64,000 nt of DNA, from positions 6,875,001-6,939,000 of the forward strand of contig NC_017249.1 of NCBI RefSeq assembly GCF_000284375.1. Direction: 5' to 3'. Numbering within the stretch: position 1 is the stretch's first letter; each line of letters begins with the position of its first letter. Made by a program: the position numbers and the translations under genes. Positions 51,632 to 60,500 of the stretch are shown here, piece by piece. The DNA comes from Bradyrhizobium japonicum USDA 6. Its GTDB lineage: Bacteria; Pseudomonadota; Alphaproteobacteria; Rhizobiales; Xanthobacteraceae. The notes under the pieces were generated by a model. The model worked only from the letters and a program-made list of their open reading frames with translations, was not told where the DNA came from and searched no databases.

Positions 51632-52792
51632 ATGGCTATCCCCTTCTTCAAGGAAATGCGCATCGGCGGCTATTTGCTCAAGCAGAAACTGCTTGGCCGC
51701 AAGCGCTATCCGCTCGTGCTGATGCTGGAGCCGCTGTTCCGCTGCAACCTCGCCTGCGTCGGCTGCGGCAAGATCGATTATCCGGATGCGATCCTCAACC
51801 GCCGCATGACCGCCCAGGAGTGCTGGGACGCGGCCGACGAGTGCGGCGCGCCGATGGTCGCCATTCCCGGCGGCGAGCCGCTGATCCACAAGGAGATCGG
51901 CGAGATCGTGCGTGGCCTGGTCGAACGCAAGAAGTTCGTCTCGCTCTGCACCAACGCACTGCTGCTCGAGAAGAAGCTCGACCTGTTCACGCCCTCCCCG
52001 TATTTGTTCTTCTCCGTGCATCTCGACGGCCTGAAGGACCATCACGACAAGGCCGTGTCGCAGAAGGGCGTATTCGACCGCGCCGTCTCCGCGATCAAGG
52101 CGGCCAAGGCGCGCGGCTTCACCGTCAACGTCAACGCCACCATCTTCGACGGCCATCCGGCCGAGGAGATCGCGAAATTCCTCGACCTCACCGTCGAGCT
52201 CGGTGTCGGCGTCTCGATGTCGCCGGGCTACGCCTATGAGCGTGCGCCGGACCAGGAGCACTTCCTCAACCGCACCAAGACCAAGAAGCTGTTCCGCGAC
52301 GTCTTCGCGATGGGCAAGGGTAAGAAGTGGAACTTCATGCATTCCGGCTTGTTCCTGGACTTCCTCGCCGGCAACCAGGAATACGAGTGCACGCCGTGGG
52401 GCATGCCCGCGCGCAACATCTTCGGCTGGCAGAAGCCCTGCTATCTGCTCGGTGAAGGCTATGCCAAGACCTTCAAGGAGCTGATGGACACCACCGATTG
52501 GGAGACCTACGGCACCGGCAAGTACGAGAAGTGCGCCGACTGTATGGCCCATTGCGGCTACGAGCCGACGGCGGCGACCGCAGCTCTCAACAACCCGCTG
52601 AAGGCGATGTGGGTGTCGCTGCGCGGCATCAGGACCTCCGGTCCGATGGCGCCGGAGATCGACATGAGCAAGCAGCGTCCCGCGCAGTACATCTTCTCGG
52701 CGGAAGTGCAGAAGCGCCTGTCGGAGATCCGCAAGGACGAGGCCGCCGCTGCGCAGGAGAAGGCCGCTCGGAAGGCTTCGACTGCCGCGTAA
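51632..52792 (+). CDS. hpnH: Adenosyl-hopene transferase HpnH (radical SAM)
   Basis: A 386-residue radical SAM enzyme that joins the 5'-deoxyadenosyl radical to diploptene, the first step of extended (C35) hopanoid synthesis. The cluster motif is C-x3-C-x2-C in LFRCNLACVGCGKIDYP near residue 34. Then come AIPGGEPLIH, the SPASM-like C-terminal cysteines around KCADCMAHCGYEPTAA, and MPARNIFGWQKPCYLLGEGY. It follows ispH closely and ends in a strong terminator. Confidence 0.94.
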   Translation: MAIPFFKEMRIGGYLLKQKLLGRKRYPLVLMLEPLFRCNLACVGCGKIDYPDAILNRRMTAQECWDAADECGAPMVAIPGGEPLIHKEIGEIVRGLVERKKFVSLCTNALLLEKKLDLFTPSPYLFFSVHLDGLKDHHDKAVSQKGVFDRAVSAIKAAKARGFTVNVNATIFDGHPAEEIAKFLDLTVELGVGVSMSPGYAYERAPDQEHFLNRTKTKKLFRDVFAMGKGKKWNFMHSGLFLDFLAGNQEYECTPWGMPARNIFGWQKPCYLLGEGYAKTFKELMDTTDWETYGTGKYEKCADCMAHCGYEPTAATAALNNPLKAMWVSLRGIRTSGPMAPEIDMSKQRPAQYIFSAEVQKRLSEIRKDEAAAAQEKAARKASTAA

Positions 52793-52818
52793 GCACGCTA
52801 CTCGGTACGAACGAAAAA

Positions 52819-52854
52819 GGCCCGGTCGCTATCGCGACCGGGCCTCTTCTTTTG
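52819..52854 (+). terminator. Rho-independent terminator of ispH-hpnH
   Basis: An 11-bp perfect stem, GGCCCGGTCGC (52819-52829) with GCGACCGGGCC (52834-52844) and a 4-base loop, followed by TCTTCTTTTG and preceded by AAAAA on the other side. It is 26 bases after the hpnH stop codon. A near copy lies at 53246. Confidence 0.88.
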
Positions 52855-52938
52855 TTCAGCTCACGCGCGAGGGGGGAAGACCGGAGCGATGCGCGGGGCT
52901 ACGCTCCGCCCTCATGCATCAGACGGGCTGGCGTCACA

Positions 52939-53109
52939 TCAGAAGTGAACCTCGGTGCGCATGCCGAGAACCACGGCATTGTCGGTCTTCACGCCCACGG
53001 CGTTATAGCCGCGCCCGCCGGGATTGATCACGTATTGCGCGTCGAACTTGAGGTTCAGCCAGCCGGTTGCCTGCCATCCGTACCAGACTTCGAGCGGAAC
53101 TTCGTTGCC
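52939..53109 (-). pseudogene. Remnant of an OprB-type porin (C-terminal end)
   Basis: The minus-strand product from about residue 44 of an open frame reads EVWYGWQATGWLNLKFDAQY, continues VINPGGRGYNAVGVKTDNAV and ends GMRTEVHF. This is the closing strand pattern of carbohydrate-selective OprB porins, with the terminal Phe that marks outer membrane barrels. About fifty residues survive out of the ~400-450 expected. The upstream part of the same open frame is unrelated sequence. It is a broken gene, not expressed as a porin. Confidence 0.7.
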
Positions 53110-53122
53110 GCATGCGTTGGGG

Positions 53123-53229
53123 CTGAGGAAAGAACTCGGTCTCGGCTTGCTGCTCTTGGTGATTTCCGCCGTCACGGGCGCGATCAATCCGGCCTTCCTG
53201 TCGCTGGTGAACTTGCTGAACATGGCCAA
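53123..53229 (+). pseudogene. Remnant of a sugar ABC transporter permease (N-terminal end)
   Basis: On the plus strand the sequence translates to LRKELGLGLLLLVISAVTGA followed by INPAFLSLVNLLNMANH, the characteristic first membrane segment of RbsC/XylH-type sugar permeases (E-L-G-L-L, then N-P-x-F-L-S and N-L-L-N). It breaks off at the terminator at 53246. Only ~36 codons remain. Together with the porin piece this marks a deleted carbohydrate-uptake locus. Confidence 0.6.
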
Positions 53230-53245
53230 TCACCAAAACGCAAAA

Positions 53246-53280
53246 GGCCCGGTCGCCAATGGCGACCGGGCCTTTGTTTT
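53246..53280. terminator. Bidirectional terminator after hpnG
   Basis: A perfect 12-bp stem, GGCCCGGTCGCC (53246-53257) with GGCGACCGGGCC (53261-53272) and an AAT loop. It is followed by TTTGTTTT on the plus strand and, read leftward, by TTTTGCGTTTTG. It starts 14 bases beyond the hpnG stop and closes the hpnC-G operon. Its stem is nearly the same as that of the hpnH terminator. Confidence 0.85.
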
Positions 53281-53293
53281 GTCGCATCAAGAA

Positions 53294-54043
53294 TCAGGCC
53301 GCCTTGGAGACCAGGGCCTCGCTCTCGACGAGCTCGGTGCCGATCAAATAGTCGCGGCAGCCGCGCAAGCTGCGCAGCGCGCGGTTGAAGTCGATGCCGG
53401 TCGAGACCAGCGCATGCAGCGTGGCCGGATTGCGCACGATGCCACGGAGCACGGCGGCGAGATCGATCTGGCCGTTCGGCTTGATGGCGGCGCGGGCGAG
53501 CGCCGGCAGCGCGCGATGGGCGGGATCGCTGATGACGCGGACCGCGGCAAAGGGCAGCCCCGCTTCGGCGGCGTAGGCGGCCGCGATATGGCTCTCCATG
53601 TCGACGGCAGAGGCGCCCGTCTCCGAGTGCAGTGCCGCCTTGCAGGAGCTCTTGGTGACCACCTCCTCGGCGCCGGCAAGGCTGCCGCGCACCACGCGGC
53701 GGCGCCCGGACGTCAGGCGGTCGATCAGGTCGTCGCCGAGCGACAGGCCTGCGGCCCAGCGGGTATCGCCGGAGAGCACCTCGGTCGCCAGCACGACGTC
53801 GCCGGAGCGCAGCGTCGGGTCGAGCCCGCCCGCCACGCCGAACGAGATCACGCCGCGAATCGTCTCGGGATCCACCACCGTCAGCAGCGCCCGCAACTGG
53901 GTCGGGCTGCTCGACGAGCAAATGACCGCCATTCCGGGCCCAGCCGCGATACGGGCCTCCTGAACCAGTCCAGTCACGATCAATATCGGCCGCGGGTCGA
54001 TGGCATTACCCGCGGCAAGATAGTCCCCCGTCCCCAAAGTCAC
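53294..54043 (-). CDS. hpnG: Hopanoid-associated phosphorylase HpnG
   Basis: A 249-residue nucleoside phosphorylase-like enzyme that removes adenine from adenosylhopane. Fold features are LIVTGLVQEARIA, GVISFGVAGGLDPTLRSGDV, ETGASAVDMESHIAAAYA and RVISDPAHRALP. The start is a GTG at 54043 overlapping the shc stop (ATGTGA), giving MTLGTGDYLAAGN; the open frame extending into shc is a shadow. It is last in the hpnC-D-E-shc-G operon and ends just before a strong terminator. Confidence 0.92.
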   Translation of the reverse strand: MTLGTGDYLAAGNAIDPRPILIVTGLVQEARIAAGPGMAVICSSSSPTQLRALLTVVDPETIRGVISFGVAGGLDPTLRSGDVVLATEVLSGDTRWAAGLSLGDDLIDRLTSGRRRVVRGSLAGAEEVVTKSSCKAALHSETGASAVDMESHIAAAYAAEAGLPFAAVRVISDPAHRALPALARAAIKPNGQIDLAAVLRGIVRNPATLHALVSTGIDFNRALRSLRGCRDYLIGTELVESEALVSKAA

Positions 54044-56028
54044 ATCCCGACCCCTACCACCCTGCTGTTGGTGTTCCGCAAGTTCCGATACCGCGCCAAC
54101 GCCCACAGCGGGAAGAACTTCGGGTAACCGTGATAACGCAGATAGAATACACGAGGAAAGCCTGTGGCGGTGTACCGCTGCTCGTCCCACAGTCCTTTTT
54201 TGTTCTGTGTTGCAATCAGGTACTCCACCCCCCGGGCGACGGCCGGGTGATCAACCTCGCCGGCAGCCATCAGGGCAAGCAAGGCCCATGCCGTTTGCGA
54301 GGCAGTCGAGGGAGCGGCCTCCCAGCCCTTGTAGTCGAGACGGTAGCTGACGGCGTCCTCGCCCCAGCCGCCGTCCTTGTTCTGGATCGAGGCCAGCCAG
54401 TCGGCGGCCTTCCGAATCATCGGGTCGTCATGGCGGACGCCGGCCATGTTGAGGGCACAGAGCACCGACCAGGTTCCGTAAATGAAGTTCATGCCCCAGC
54501 GGCCGTACCAGGACCCTTCCGGGTGCTGGGTCTTCCTGAGATAGGCGACCCCGTCGGCCACATGCTTGCTGGTCGTCTCGGTCTCGCCGAGCTGGGCCAG
54601 CATGGAGATGCAGCGCGCGGTGACGTCCTCGGTCGGCGGATCGAGCAGCGCGCCATGGTCCGAGAACGGGATGTTGTTCAGATAATATTCGAGGTTGTTG
54701 ACGTCGAAGGCGGCCCAGCCGCCGTCGTCGCTCTGCATGCCCTCGATCCACTCCCGGCCGCGGTCGATCGCGGCGTCATAGCCGGTCGCACCGTGCTCCC
54801 GTCGCATGCGGTCCATCGACATCACCACCACCGCGGTGTCGTCGAGATCGGGATAATAGGCATTGTTGTACTGGAAGGCCCAGCCGCCCGGGCGCACGTC
54901 GGGCCGCTTCACCGCCCAGTCGCCCTTCACCTCGAGCTCCTGCTTCGGGATCAGCCAGTCGAGGCCCTGCTTGGCCGCAGGCACGGCCGTGTCACCGCCG
55001 GCTTCCAGCAGCGCGTGGGCGGTCAGCGTCGTGTCCCACACTGGCGAAACGCAGGGCTGGCAATAGGCCTCGTCGCCGTTGAACACCAGCAGCTTGTCGA
55101 TGCCCCGGCGCGTGACCGCGCGCGGCGGATAATTCTCGTCCTTGCCGAGCGCGTCATACATCATGACGATGTTGGCCATCGGCGGATAGATCGCGCCCAT
55201 GCCGTCCTCGCCGTTGAGCCGCTCCTCGATGAAAGCGAGCGCCGCATCGATCGCGCGCTGGCGCAGGCTCTTCGGAAACATCGGCTCGATCACGCGCAAA
55301 ATGCCGTCGAGCGCGCGGAACAGCACGAACCAGGCCCTGCTCTGGTGCGGCGCCTTCGCGGTCATGCCGATCGAGCGCGGATCCTGGAGGAACAGCTCGT
55401 CGATCCCGACGCCCTTCGGATTCTTCGCCAGCGGCTTCAGCGCGGCGAGAACCATCAGCGGCACCATGGTGGTGCGCGCCCAGTAGGAGATCTTGTTGAG
55501 GTGGAACGGCGACCAGAACGGCAGCAGCACGATCTCGATCGGCAGCACCGGCACCGCGCGCCAGGTCATCACGCCGAACATCGCAAGCAGGAAGCGCGTG
55601 AAGACGTTGCTGTTGATCGCGCCGCCGCGGGCATGGATCGCCTCGCGCGCACGCACCATGTGCGGGGCGTCGACGGAATCGCCGATCATCTTGAGCGCGA
55701 AGTAGGACTTCACGCTCGCGCTCATGTCGAACTCGCCGTCATGCACGAGCGGCCAGCCGCCATGGGCGCCCTGCACGCGGCGGAGATAATTGCCGAGCTT
55801 GGCCTCGAGCACGGCGTCCACGGGCTCTGCGAGATAATGGCGCAGCAGGATGTATTCGGCCGGAATCGTGCAGTCGGCCTCGAGCTCGAACACCCAATGG
55901 CCGTCGGACTGCTGGAAGCCGAGAACGCCTTGCGTCGCCGACGCAATGCTCGATTCCAGGACGCCCGATTCCAGGATCCTCGCCCTGGATTCTTGGGCTT
56001 CGCGGCTGGTCGCGTTCACGGAATCCAT
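54040..56028 (-). CDS. shc: Squalene-hopene cyclase
   Basis: A 662-residue membrane-associated cyclase that folds squalene into hopene and hopanol. The catalytic acid motif DXDD is D394-L-D-D397 in YYPDLDDTAVVV. QW repeats recur through the sequence (GWPLVHDG, GGWAFQYNNA, SDDGGWAAFDVNN, HPEGSWYGRWG, QNKDGGWGEDAVSYR). The length is normal. It follows hpnE by 51 bases and overlaps hpnG by four at its end. The ATG at 56028 is preceded by AGCGACATG context with a weak ribosome binding site. Confidence 0.97.
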   Translation of the reverse strand: MDSVNATSREAQESRARILESGVLESSIASATQGVLGFQQSDGHWVFELEADCTIPAEYILLRHYLAEPVDAVLEAKLGNYLRRVQGAHGGWPLVHDGEFDMSASVKSYFALKMIGDSVDAPHMVRAREAIHARGGAINSNVFTRFLLAMFGVMTWRAVPVLPIEIVLLPFWSPFHLNKISYWARTTMVPLMVLAALKPLAKNPKGVGIDELFLQDPRSIGMTAKAPHQSRAWFVLFRALDGILRVIEPMFPKSLRQRAIDAALAFIEERLNGEDGMGAIYPPMANIVMMYDALGKDENYPPRAVTRRGIDKLLVFNGDEAYCQPCVSPVWDTTLTAHALLEAGGDTAVPAAKQGLDWLIPKQELEVKGDWAVKRPDVRPGGWAFQYNNAYYPDLDDTAVVVMSMDRMRREHGATGYDAAIDRGREWIEGMQSDDGGWAAFDVNNLEYYLNNIPFSDHGALLDPPTEDVTARCISMLAQLGETETTSKHVADGVAYLRKTQHPEGSWYGRWGMNFIYGTWSVLCALNMAGVRHDDPMIRKAADWLASIQNKDGGWGEDAVSYRLDYKGWEAAPSTASQTAWALLALMAAGEVDHPAVARGVEYLIATQNKKGLWDEQRYTATGFPRVFYLRYHGYPKFFPLWALARYRNLRNTNSRVVGVGM

Positions 56029-56079
56029 GTCGCTCGATTGCTCCGATAGTCGATTGAAAATTGACCGGGACTTTGCCCG

Positions 56080-57336
56080 TCAGGGCCGCTTTGCGGCCAA
56101 AACCAGATCGGCGGCGCGGTCACCGGACCGTACCGATCCCTCGATGGTTGCAGGCAATCCCGTAGCAGTCCAGTCGCCGGCAAGAAACAGGTTTTTCAGC
56201 GCAGTCGCCGGCCCCGGACGCAGGGCATTCTGGGCCGGTGTGGCCGCAAATGTGGCACGGCGCTCGCGAACGATCTGCCAGGGGGGCAGCTCGCCGGACA
56301 CGCCGCCCGCTTCGCAGACGTCGTTCCAGATCGCCTGCGCGAGTTCCTCGCGCGGCATGTCGACCAGGCGGTCGCCGTTGCTGATGGTCACGGACAGCCG
56401 GTTCGGGAACGCGAACAGCCATTCCACGACGCCGCCGATCACGCCCAGGATCGGCGCCGAACCGGGCGGCGGTTCAAAGCGGAAATGCGCATTCACGATG
56501 GCGCGGAATTCGGTCGGCGTCTTCAGCCCCGGCAGCAGGCTCGCGGCGGCACGCGGCGGCACCGCCATCACGACGACGTCGCCCTCACCGAGCTGGATCA
56601 CATCCTCGCCGCCGAAATGCAGCGCGCTGGCCTTGCCGTCACCGGTCGTAAACGAACGCAGCTCATGGCCGAGCTGAACGGTGTGGCCGCGCTCCTGCAA
56701 GAACTTCACGGCAGGCTCGATCAGCACGGCGCTCAAGCCGTCGCGCGCGATCAGCGGGCGGCACGCCTGTCCGCCGGCAAGCAGCGTCTCGCGCACGATC
56801 GCGCCGGCAAGCCCGGCAGAGCCCTCGGGCGGATCGACGTTGAGCGCCGCAAGCAGCAGCGGCTGCACCAGCCGCTGATAGAGGATGCCTTCGCAGGGGA
56901 TCGACTTGCCGACCAGCGTGTCCTCCGACGCCCAGATCAGCGGCGCCAGCTTGAGATAATCGCTGAGCCCGGTGTCGGGAACGCGGCGGCTCTCGTCGAG
57001 CACCCAGGTCGGCAGCCGGCCATCGCCGAGATCGATCTGCCAGCGCTGCCCGGTCTTGATGTCGACGAACGGAAACTGCGCGCGTTCGGGGCCGACGAGG
57101 CCCGCCTCGGTGCCGATCGAGCGGGCATAGGCGCGCGCATGGCTGTTGCCCGACAGCAGCAGATGATTGCCGTTGTCGATGGTGAGATTGGTGGCGCCGT
57201 CGAAATAGGAACGGCAGCGACCGCCGGCCTGGTGCGTCGCCTCGTGCACGGCGACCTTGAAGCCGGCATTGGCGAGCCGCACGGCGGCGGAGAGGCCGGA
57301 AATTCCAGCACCGATGATGTGAGCTGTCTTTTGCAT
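56080..57336 (-). CDS. hpnE: Hydroxysqualene dehydroxylase HpnE
   Basis: A 418-residue FAD-dependent amine-oxidase-fold protein, third step of the HpnC-D-E route, reducing hydroxysqualene to squalene. The dinucleotide motif HIIGAGISGLSAAVRLANAG and HQAGGRCRSY open the protein; the C-terminal FAD motif is LFLAGDWTATGLPATIEGS. It overlaps the hpnD stop codon by one base (TGATG-type junction) and is followed by shc. Confidence 0.94.
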   Translation of the reverse strand: MQKTAHIIGAGISGLSAAVRLANAGFKVAVHEATHQAGGRCRSYFDGATNLTIDNGNHLLLSGNSHARAYARSIGTEAGLVGPERAQFPFVDIKTGQRWQIDLGDGRLPTWVLDESRRVPDTGLSDYLKLAPLIWASEDTLVGKSIPCEGILYQRLVQPLLLAALNVDPPEGSAGLAGAIVRETLLAGGQACRPLIARDGLSAVLIEPAVKFLQERGHTVQLGHELRSFTTGDGKASALHFGGEDVIQLGEGDVVVMAVPPRAAASLLPGLKTPTEFRAIVNAHFRFEPPPGSAPILGVIGGVVEWLFAFPNRLSVTISNGDRLVDMPREELAQAIWNDVCEAGGVSGELPPWQIVRERRATFAATPAQNALRPGPATALKNLFLAGDWTATGLPATIEGSVRSGDRAADLVLAAKRP

Positions 57337-58175
57337 CAGATGAAAGCGTAACGGAGCAGGATCAGGATGCGAGTGACCTTCGACACACGCACCGGCTCGC
57401 GCGGCGCGTTGAAGCCGCGCGCGATCAGGAGGTCCAGAATGGAATGGTAGTATTTCGACATGATCCGCGGCGCGCGCACGGCGCGGCGCTTGTTGCGGTT
57501 CATGATCTCGTCAGACTTCTCGAAATGCGCCTTCGCACGCTGCGTCAGCGGCTGGCAGACCTTCGGCAGCGCGCGCTCGGTGATCACGCGGTTCGGGTCG
57601 TTGGAGGTGATGCCGGCATGCAGCAGCGCCTCACGCGGCAGGTAGAGCCGGCCGAGGCCAGCATCCTCGTCGATGTCGCGCAGGATGTTGGTGAGCTGGA
57701 GCGCGCGGCCGAGATGGTAGGCGAGCTGGATGCCGTCTTCCTCGGGCAGGCCGAACACCCGTACCGACAATCGTCCCACGGCGCTGGCGACGCGATCGCA
57801 GTAGAGATCGAGCGTCGCCATGTCGGGCGCGCGGATGTCCTGCGGCACGTCCATCTCCATGCCGTCGACGATCGCGAGGAAATCCTCGCGCTTGAGCCCG
57901 AAGGTCTTCACCGAGGCGACGTAGTCCTTCAGCCGCGGCGGCGGATGGCCCTGATAGAGCGCGTCGATGTCGTTGCGCCACTCCTGAAGCGCGGCGAGCC
58001 GCTCGTCGCGCGGACCGTCGGAATCGGCGATGTCGTCGACCTGGCGGCAGAAGCTGTAGATCTGGAACATCGCTTCGCGCTGGTCATGCGGCAGGATGCG
58101 CATCGCAGCGTAGAAGGAGCTGTTCGATGCGGTCGAGCCGTAATTGGCGCTGGGCGAGGTCGCCTCAAGCGTCAT
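57336..58175 (-). CDS. hpnD: Presqualene diphosphate synthase HpnD
   Basis: A 279-residue trans-isoprenyl diphosphate synthase-like enzyme that joins two farnesyl diphosphates into presqualene diphosphate. The two Asp-rich motifs are visible: CRQVDDIADSDGPRDE and NILRDIDEDAGLGRLYLP. The start overlaps the end of hpnC by 11 bases. Order and sequence fit the hpnC-hpnD-hpnE route that replaces a single squalene synthase in these bacteria. Confidence 0.94.
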   Translation of the reverse strand: MTLEATSPSANYGSTASNSSFYAAMRILPHDQREAMFQIYSFCRQVDDIADSDGPRDERLAALQEWRNDIDALYQGHPPPRLKDYVASVKTFGLKREDFLAIVDGMEMDVPQDIRAPDMATLDLYCDRVASAVGRLSVRVFGLPEEDGIQLAYHLGRALQLTNILRDIDEDAGLGRLYLPREALLHAGITSNDPNRVITERALPKVCQPLTQRAKAHFEKSDEIMNRNKRRAVRAPRIMSKYYHSILDLLIARGFNAPREPVRVSKVTRILILLRYAFI

Positions 58176-59049
58176 GTGCAGTCCCCGGTCTGGAAATGGC
58201 CTTGCGTCCGATCGCGCGGCGGCCGACTTCGCCGATCATGCCGGCGAGGCTGAAAGTGAGAAGCTCGAACTTGTTCAGATGCACGCGCTCGCGCAGGGGA
58301 TCGCGCACCTTCAACAGGCGCACGATGCGATCGGCATAGGCCTGGATCACCGCGACGTCGACGCCGAGGCGGAAATCGCGGATCTCCGCGCTGAGCGACC
58401 TGCCCTCGTCGAGCAAGGCTGCGTTGCGCACGGCGAGCGCCTGAAGGCAGGCCAGCATCGCCGGCGGCGACTGCGTCAGCCCGAGCTGCTCGACCGAGGC
58501 GCCACTCGCGGCCAGCGCGTCGCGCGGCAGATAGACACGATTGAGCTCGCGAAAATCCTTGCCGCAATCCTGGAGGTGGTTGTTGATCTGGAGGCCTGCG
58601 CAGAGCGCGTCCGAGGCCGCCCAGGTTGACGTGCTCTCGCCGTGGACGTCGAGCATGAAACGGCCGACCGGCATCGCCGAGTAGCGGCAATAGTGGATGA
58701 CCTCGTCCCAGTTCTCGTAGCGCAGCTTGGTCACGTCCATGCGGAACGCGATGAGCACGTCGAGCGCGTGGCGCGGCGCCATGCCTCGCTCGGCCAGCGC
58801 CCGCCGCAGAATGACGGCTTCGGCCTGGGTGTCGCCCTCGCCGAGCAGCTCCGCCTCGAGCAGGTCGAGATAAGCGAGCTTCTGGTCGGGCGGCAGCGTC
58901 GCGTGATCGGCGATGTCGTCGGCGGTGCGGACGAAATTGTAGTACGCCAGGATCAGCGCGCGATGGCGTGGATGAATGATCCAGGACGCGACGGGAAAAT
59001 TCTCGTCGCGGTCACCCTTGCCGGATCGCAATTCGCTCGCAGAGGTCAT
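58165..59049 (-). CDS. hpnC: Hydroxysqualene synthase HpnC
   Basis: A 294-residue homologue of HpnD that converts presqualene diphosphate to hydroxysqualene. Asp-rich motifs are RTADDIADHATLPPDQKL and LQDCGKDFRELNRVYLPRDA. It is the first gene of the five-gene operon; the next gene starts 11 bases before its stop codon. ATG at 59049 gives MTSASELRSG. The upstream 192-base gap is GC-rich and has no obvious promoter. Confidence 0.94.
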   Translation of the reverse strand: MTSASELRSGKGDRDENFPVASWIIHPRHRALILAYYNFVRTADDIADHATLPPDQKLAYLDLLEAELLGEGDTQAEAVILRRALAERGMAPRHALDVLIAFRMDVTKLRYENWDEVIHYCRYSAMPVGRFMLDVHGESTSTWAASDALCAGLQINNHLQDCGKDFRELNRVYLPRDALAASGASVEQLGLTQSPPAMLACLQALAVRNAALLDEGRSLSAEIRDFRLGVDVAVIQAYADRIVRLLKVRDPLRERVHLNKFELLTFSLAGMIGEVGRRAIGRKAISRPGTAHDA

Positions 59050-59241
59050 CGAGGGCTGGTTTACAATCGTTTGGACAGGAAGGGCTTTTTCGCTCGCGCG
59101 GGCTCATGCCGGCGATGCCGCCGCGGCCCCCATATAGGGGAATACGGCCGCAAAACCAATCCTGTCTCTCGATGGCTGCCCTTCCGGATCCGGCCCGAAA
59201 AGGCGGCCCCGGGGCCGCCCTTGGTAGGCCAGTGGCCGAGC

Positions 59242-59475
59242 TTATTGGTTGTGGTTCTTCAGGACCTGGTCGCAGGCCTGCGAGATCTTGGCCCGATTCT
59301 CCTTGAGGCAGGCCAGGATGGTGAAATCGCCCTGGTCGATGACCGGGCGGCAGAACTTCTGCACATCGCGCGTGCAGGCCTTCTGTTCGGCGTCCGTGCC
59401 GCGTCCTGCCTGGGCGAATGCCGCCGTCGAAAGGGAGGCCGACAGCAGGGTGAGAGCGACGAGAAGCTTACGCAT
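59242..59475 (-). CDS. Small exported cysteine-rich protein
   Basis: A 77-residue protein with a signal peptide (MRKLLVALTLLSASLSTAAF, cleavage after FAQA). The mature part is about 55 residues with four cysteines at regular intervals (KACTRDVQKFC, then LACLKEN and SQACDQVL). This resembles the Cys-rich GLG1-type repeat found in small periplasmic proteins of rhizobia; disulfide bonding is likely. Function unknown. It lies downstream of nothing on its strand, so it is probably monocistronic. Confidence 0.78.
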   Translation of the reverse strand: MRKLLVALTLLSASLSTAAFAQAGRGTDAEQKACTRDVQKFCRPVIDQGDFTILACLKENRAKISQACDQVLKNHNQ

Positions 59476-59933
59476 TGTATTCCTTCATTCTGACGGCAGA
59501 ACCGCACCTATCCCGGACAGCACAGGGCGGACGACCGGAACGGATTGTTCTGATGGCAAGTCGCCGCGGAAAGTGCGGCCTTGGAGAAGCCACAAGCACT
59601 GGCAAATGCGGCCAAATTGGCGCCACATCCACCAAATCGGGTCTTCCCTCACTCTTCATTGGCAGATGTAAGAGATTGATACTACGTCATAATTCTGGCA
59701 CACCGCGTTTTGATGCGTACCTGTTGCAGAGCTGCATCTCTCGGCCCTGCTTTTGCCGCCAGAAACACACCGAAACAGAGAGAATCGCGCAGGCCGACCT
59801 GGCGCGAGGGCGTCGTGAACCACCATCCCTGGCTGTCAGGCTTTGAACCAGACACAGGCTCGGAACACTAAACTTTCGATGTGGCGAGACGTTCATCATA
59901 AGCGAACGTCGTTCGAAAACGGGATATTCAAAA
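59476..59933. other. Divergent intergenic region upstream of two exported proteins
   Basis: 458 bases between divergent starts. Short open frames on both strands lack ribosome binding sites and coding character. AT-rich patches near 59665-59700 and 59860-59930 are likely promoter positions. No repeat, terminator or recognised operator was seen. Confidence 0.45.
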
Positions 59934-60431
59934 ATGCAATTCTTTGGGCGATCTGGACAGGCAATCAAGGCGGCCGGCATCGGGGCTGCGCTGCTCTTCT
60001 CAGTCTCGGCAAGCCATGCTCAGTCGTCCGGACCGTTTGCAGGTTTCGACGGTGCGTGGACCGGCACCGGCACGGTGTCGCTGTCCGATGGCAGCACCGA
60101 GCGCATCCGCTGCAAGGCCGACTACAAGGTCGCCGGCACCGGTCTTAGCCTCAAGCAGGCCCTGCACTGCGCGTCCGACAGCTACAAATTCGACCTCACC
60201 AGCGACGTGACGAGCCAAGGCGAGCGAATCTCCGGCAACTGGAGCGAGACCAACCGCAACATCTTCGGCAATCTCCAGGGTACCGCCGGCGGCGGCCAGA
60301 TCGAGGTGTTCGTCGAGGCCAACGGCTTCGCCGCCAACTTGTCGCTGCGCACCAACGGCACCAAGCAGACGGTGCAGATCTCTTCCAAGGGCGAGATCCG
60401 CGGCGTCAACATCACGATGACGAAGGGCTGA
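59934..60431 (+). CDS. Exported beta-rich hypothetical protein
   Basis: A 165-residue protein with a signal peptide (AGIGAALLFSVSASHAQ). The mature chain is mostly beta strands with repeated Gly (FAGFDGAWTGTGTVSLSDG, ISGNWSETNRNIFGNLQG), consistent with a small lipocalin-like barrel. Two Cys (IRCKADYK, LHCASDSY) may form a disulfide. No clear Shine-Dalgarno sequence. Conserved hypothetical in Bradyrhizobium as far as I recall; function unknown. It is followed by its own terminator. Confidence 0.7.
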   Translation: MQFFGRSGQAIKAAGIGAALLFSVSASHAQSSGPFAGFDGAWTGTGTVSLSDGSTERIRCKADYKVAGTGLSLKQALHCASDSYKFDLTSDVTSQGERISGNWSETNRNIFGNLQGTAGGGQIEVFVEANGFAANLSLRTNGTKQTVQISSKGEIRGVNITMTKG

Positions 60432-60457
60432 CGCCCTTCCCGCATCGAGAGGAACAC

Positions 60458-60488
60458 GCCCCCGGTTCTTACGAGCCGGGGGCTTTTT
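60458..60488 (+). terminator. Rho-independent terminator
   Basis: An 8-bp GC stem, GCCCCCGG (60458-60465) with CCGGGGGC (60476-60483), a 10-base loop and TTTTT (60484-60488). It closes the beta-rich exported protein gene. Its T tract ends only 12 bases before the next ATG. Confidence 0.88.
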
Positions 60489-60500
60489 GCTGACGCGGAC

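Noticed and set aside
52939..53229. The full 96-codon minus-strand frame considered as an intact small outer membrane protein
   Set aside because: Only the last ~50 residues resemble a porin; the first part has no signal peptide and is the reverse of permease-like sequence on the other strand. A remnant explains it better.
54130..56049. A 639-codon plus-strand open frame
   Set aside because: Antisense to squalene-hopene cyclase, which has its DXDD and QW motifs on the other strand.
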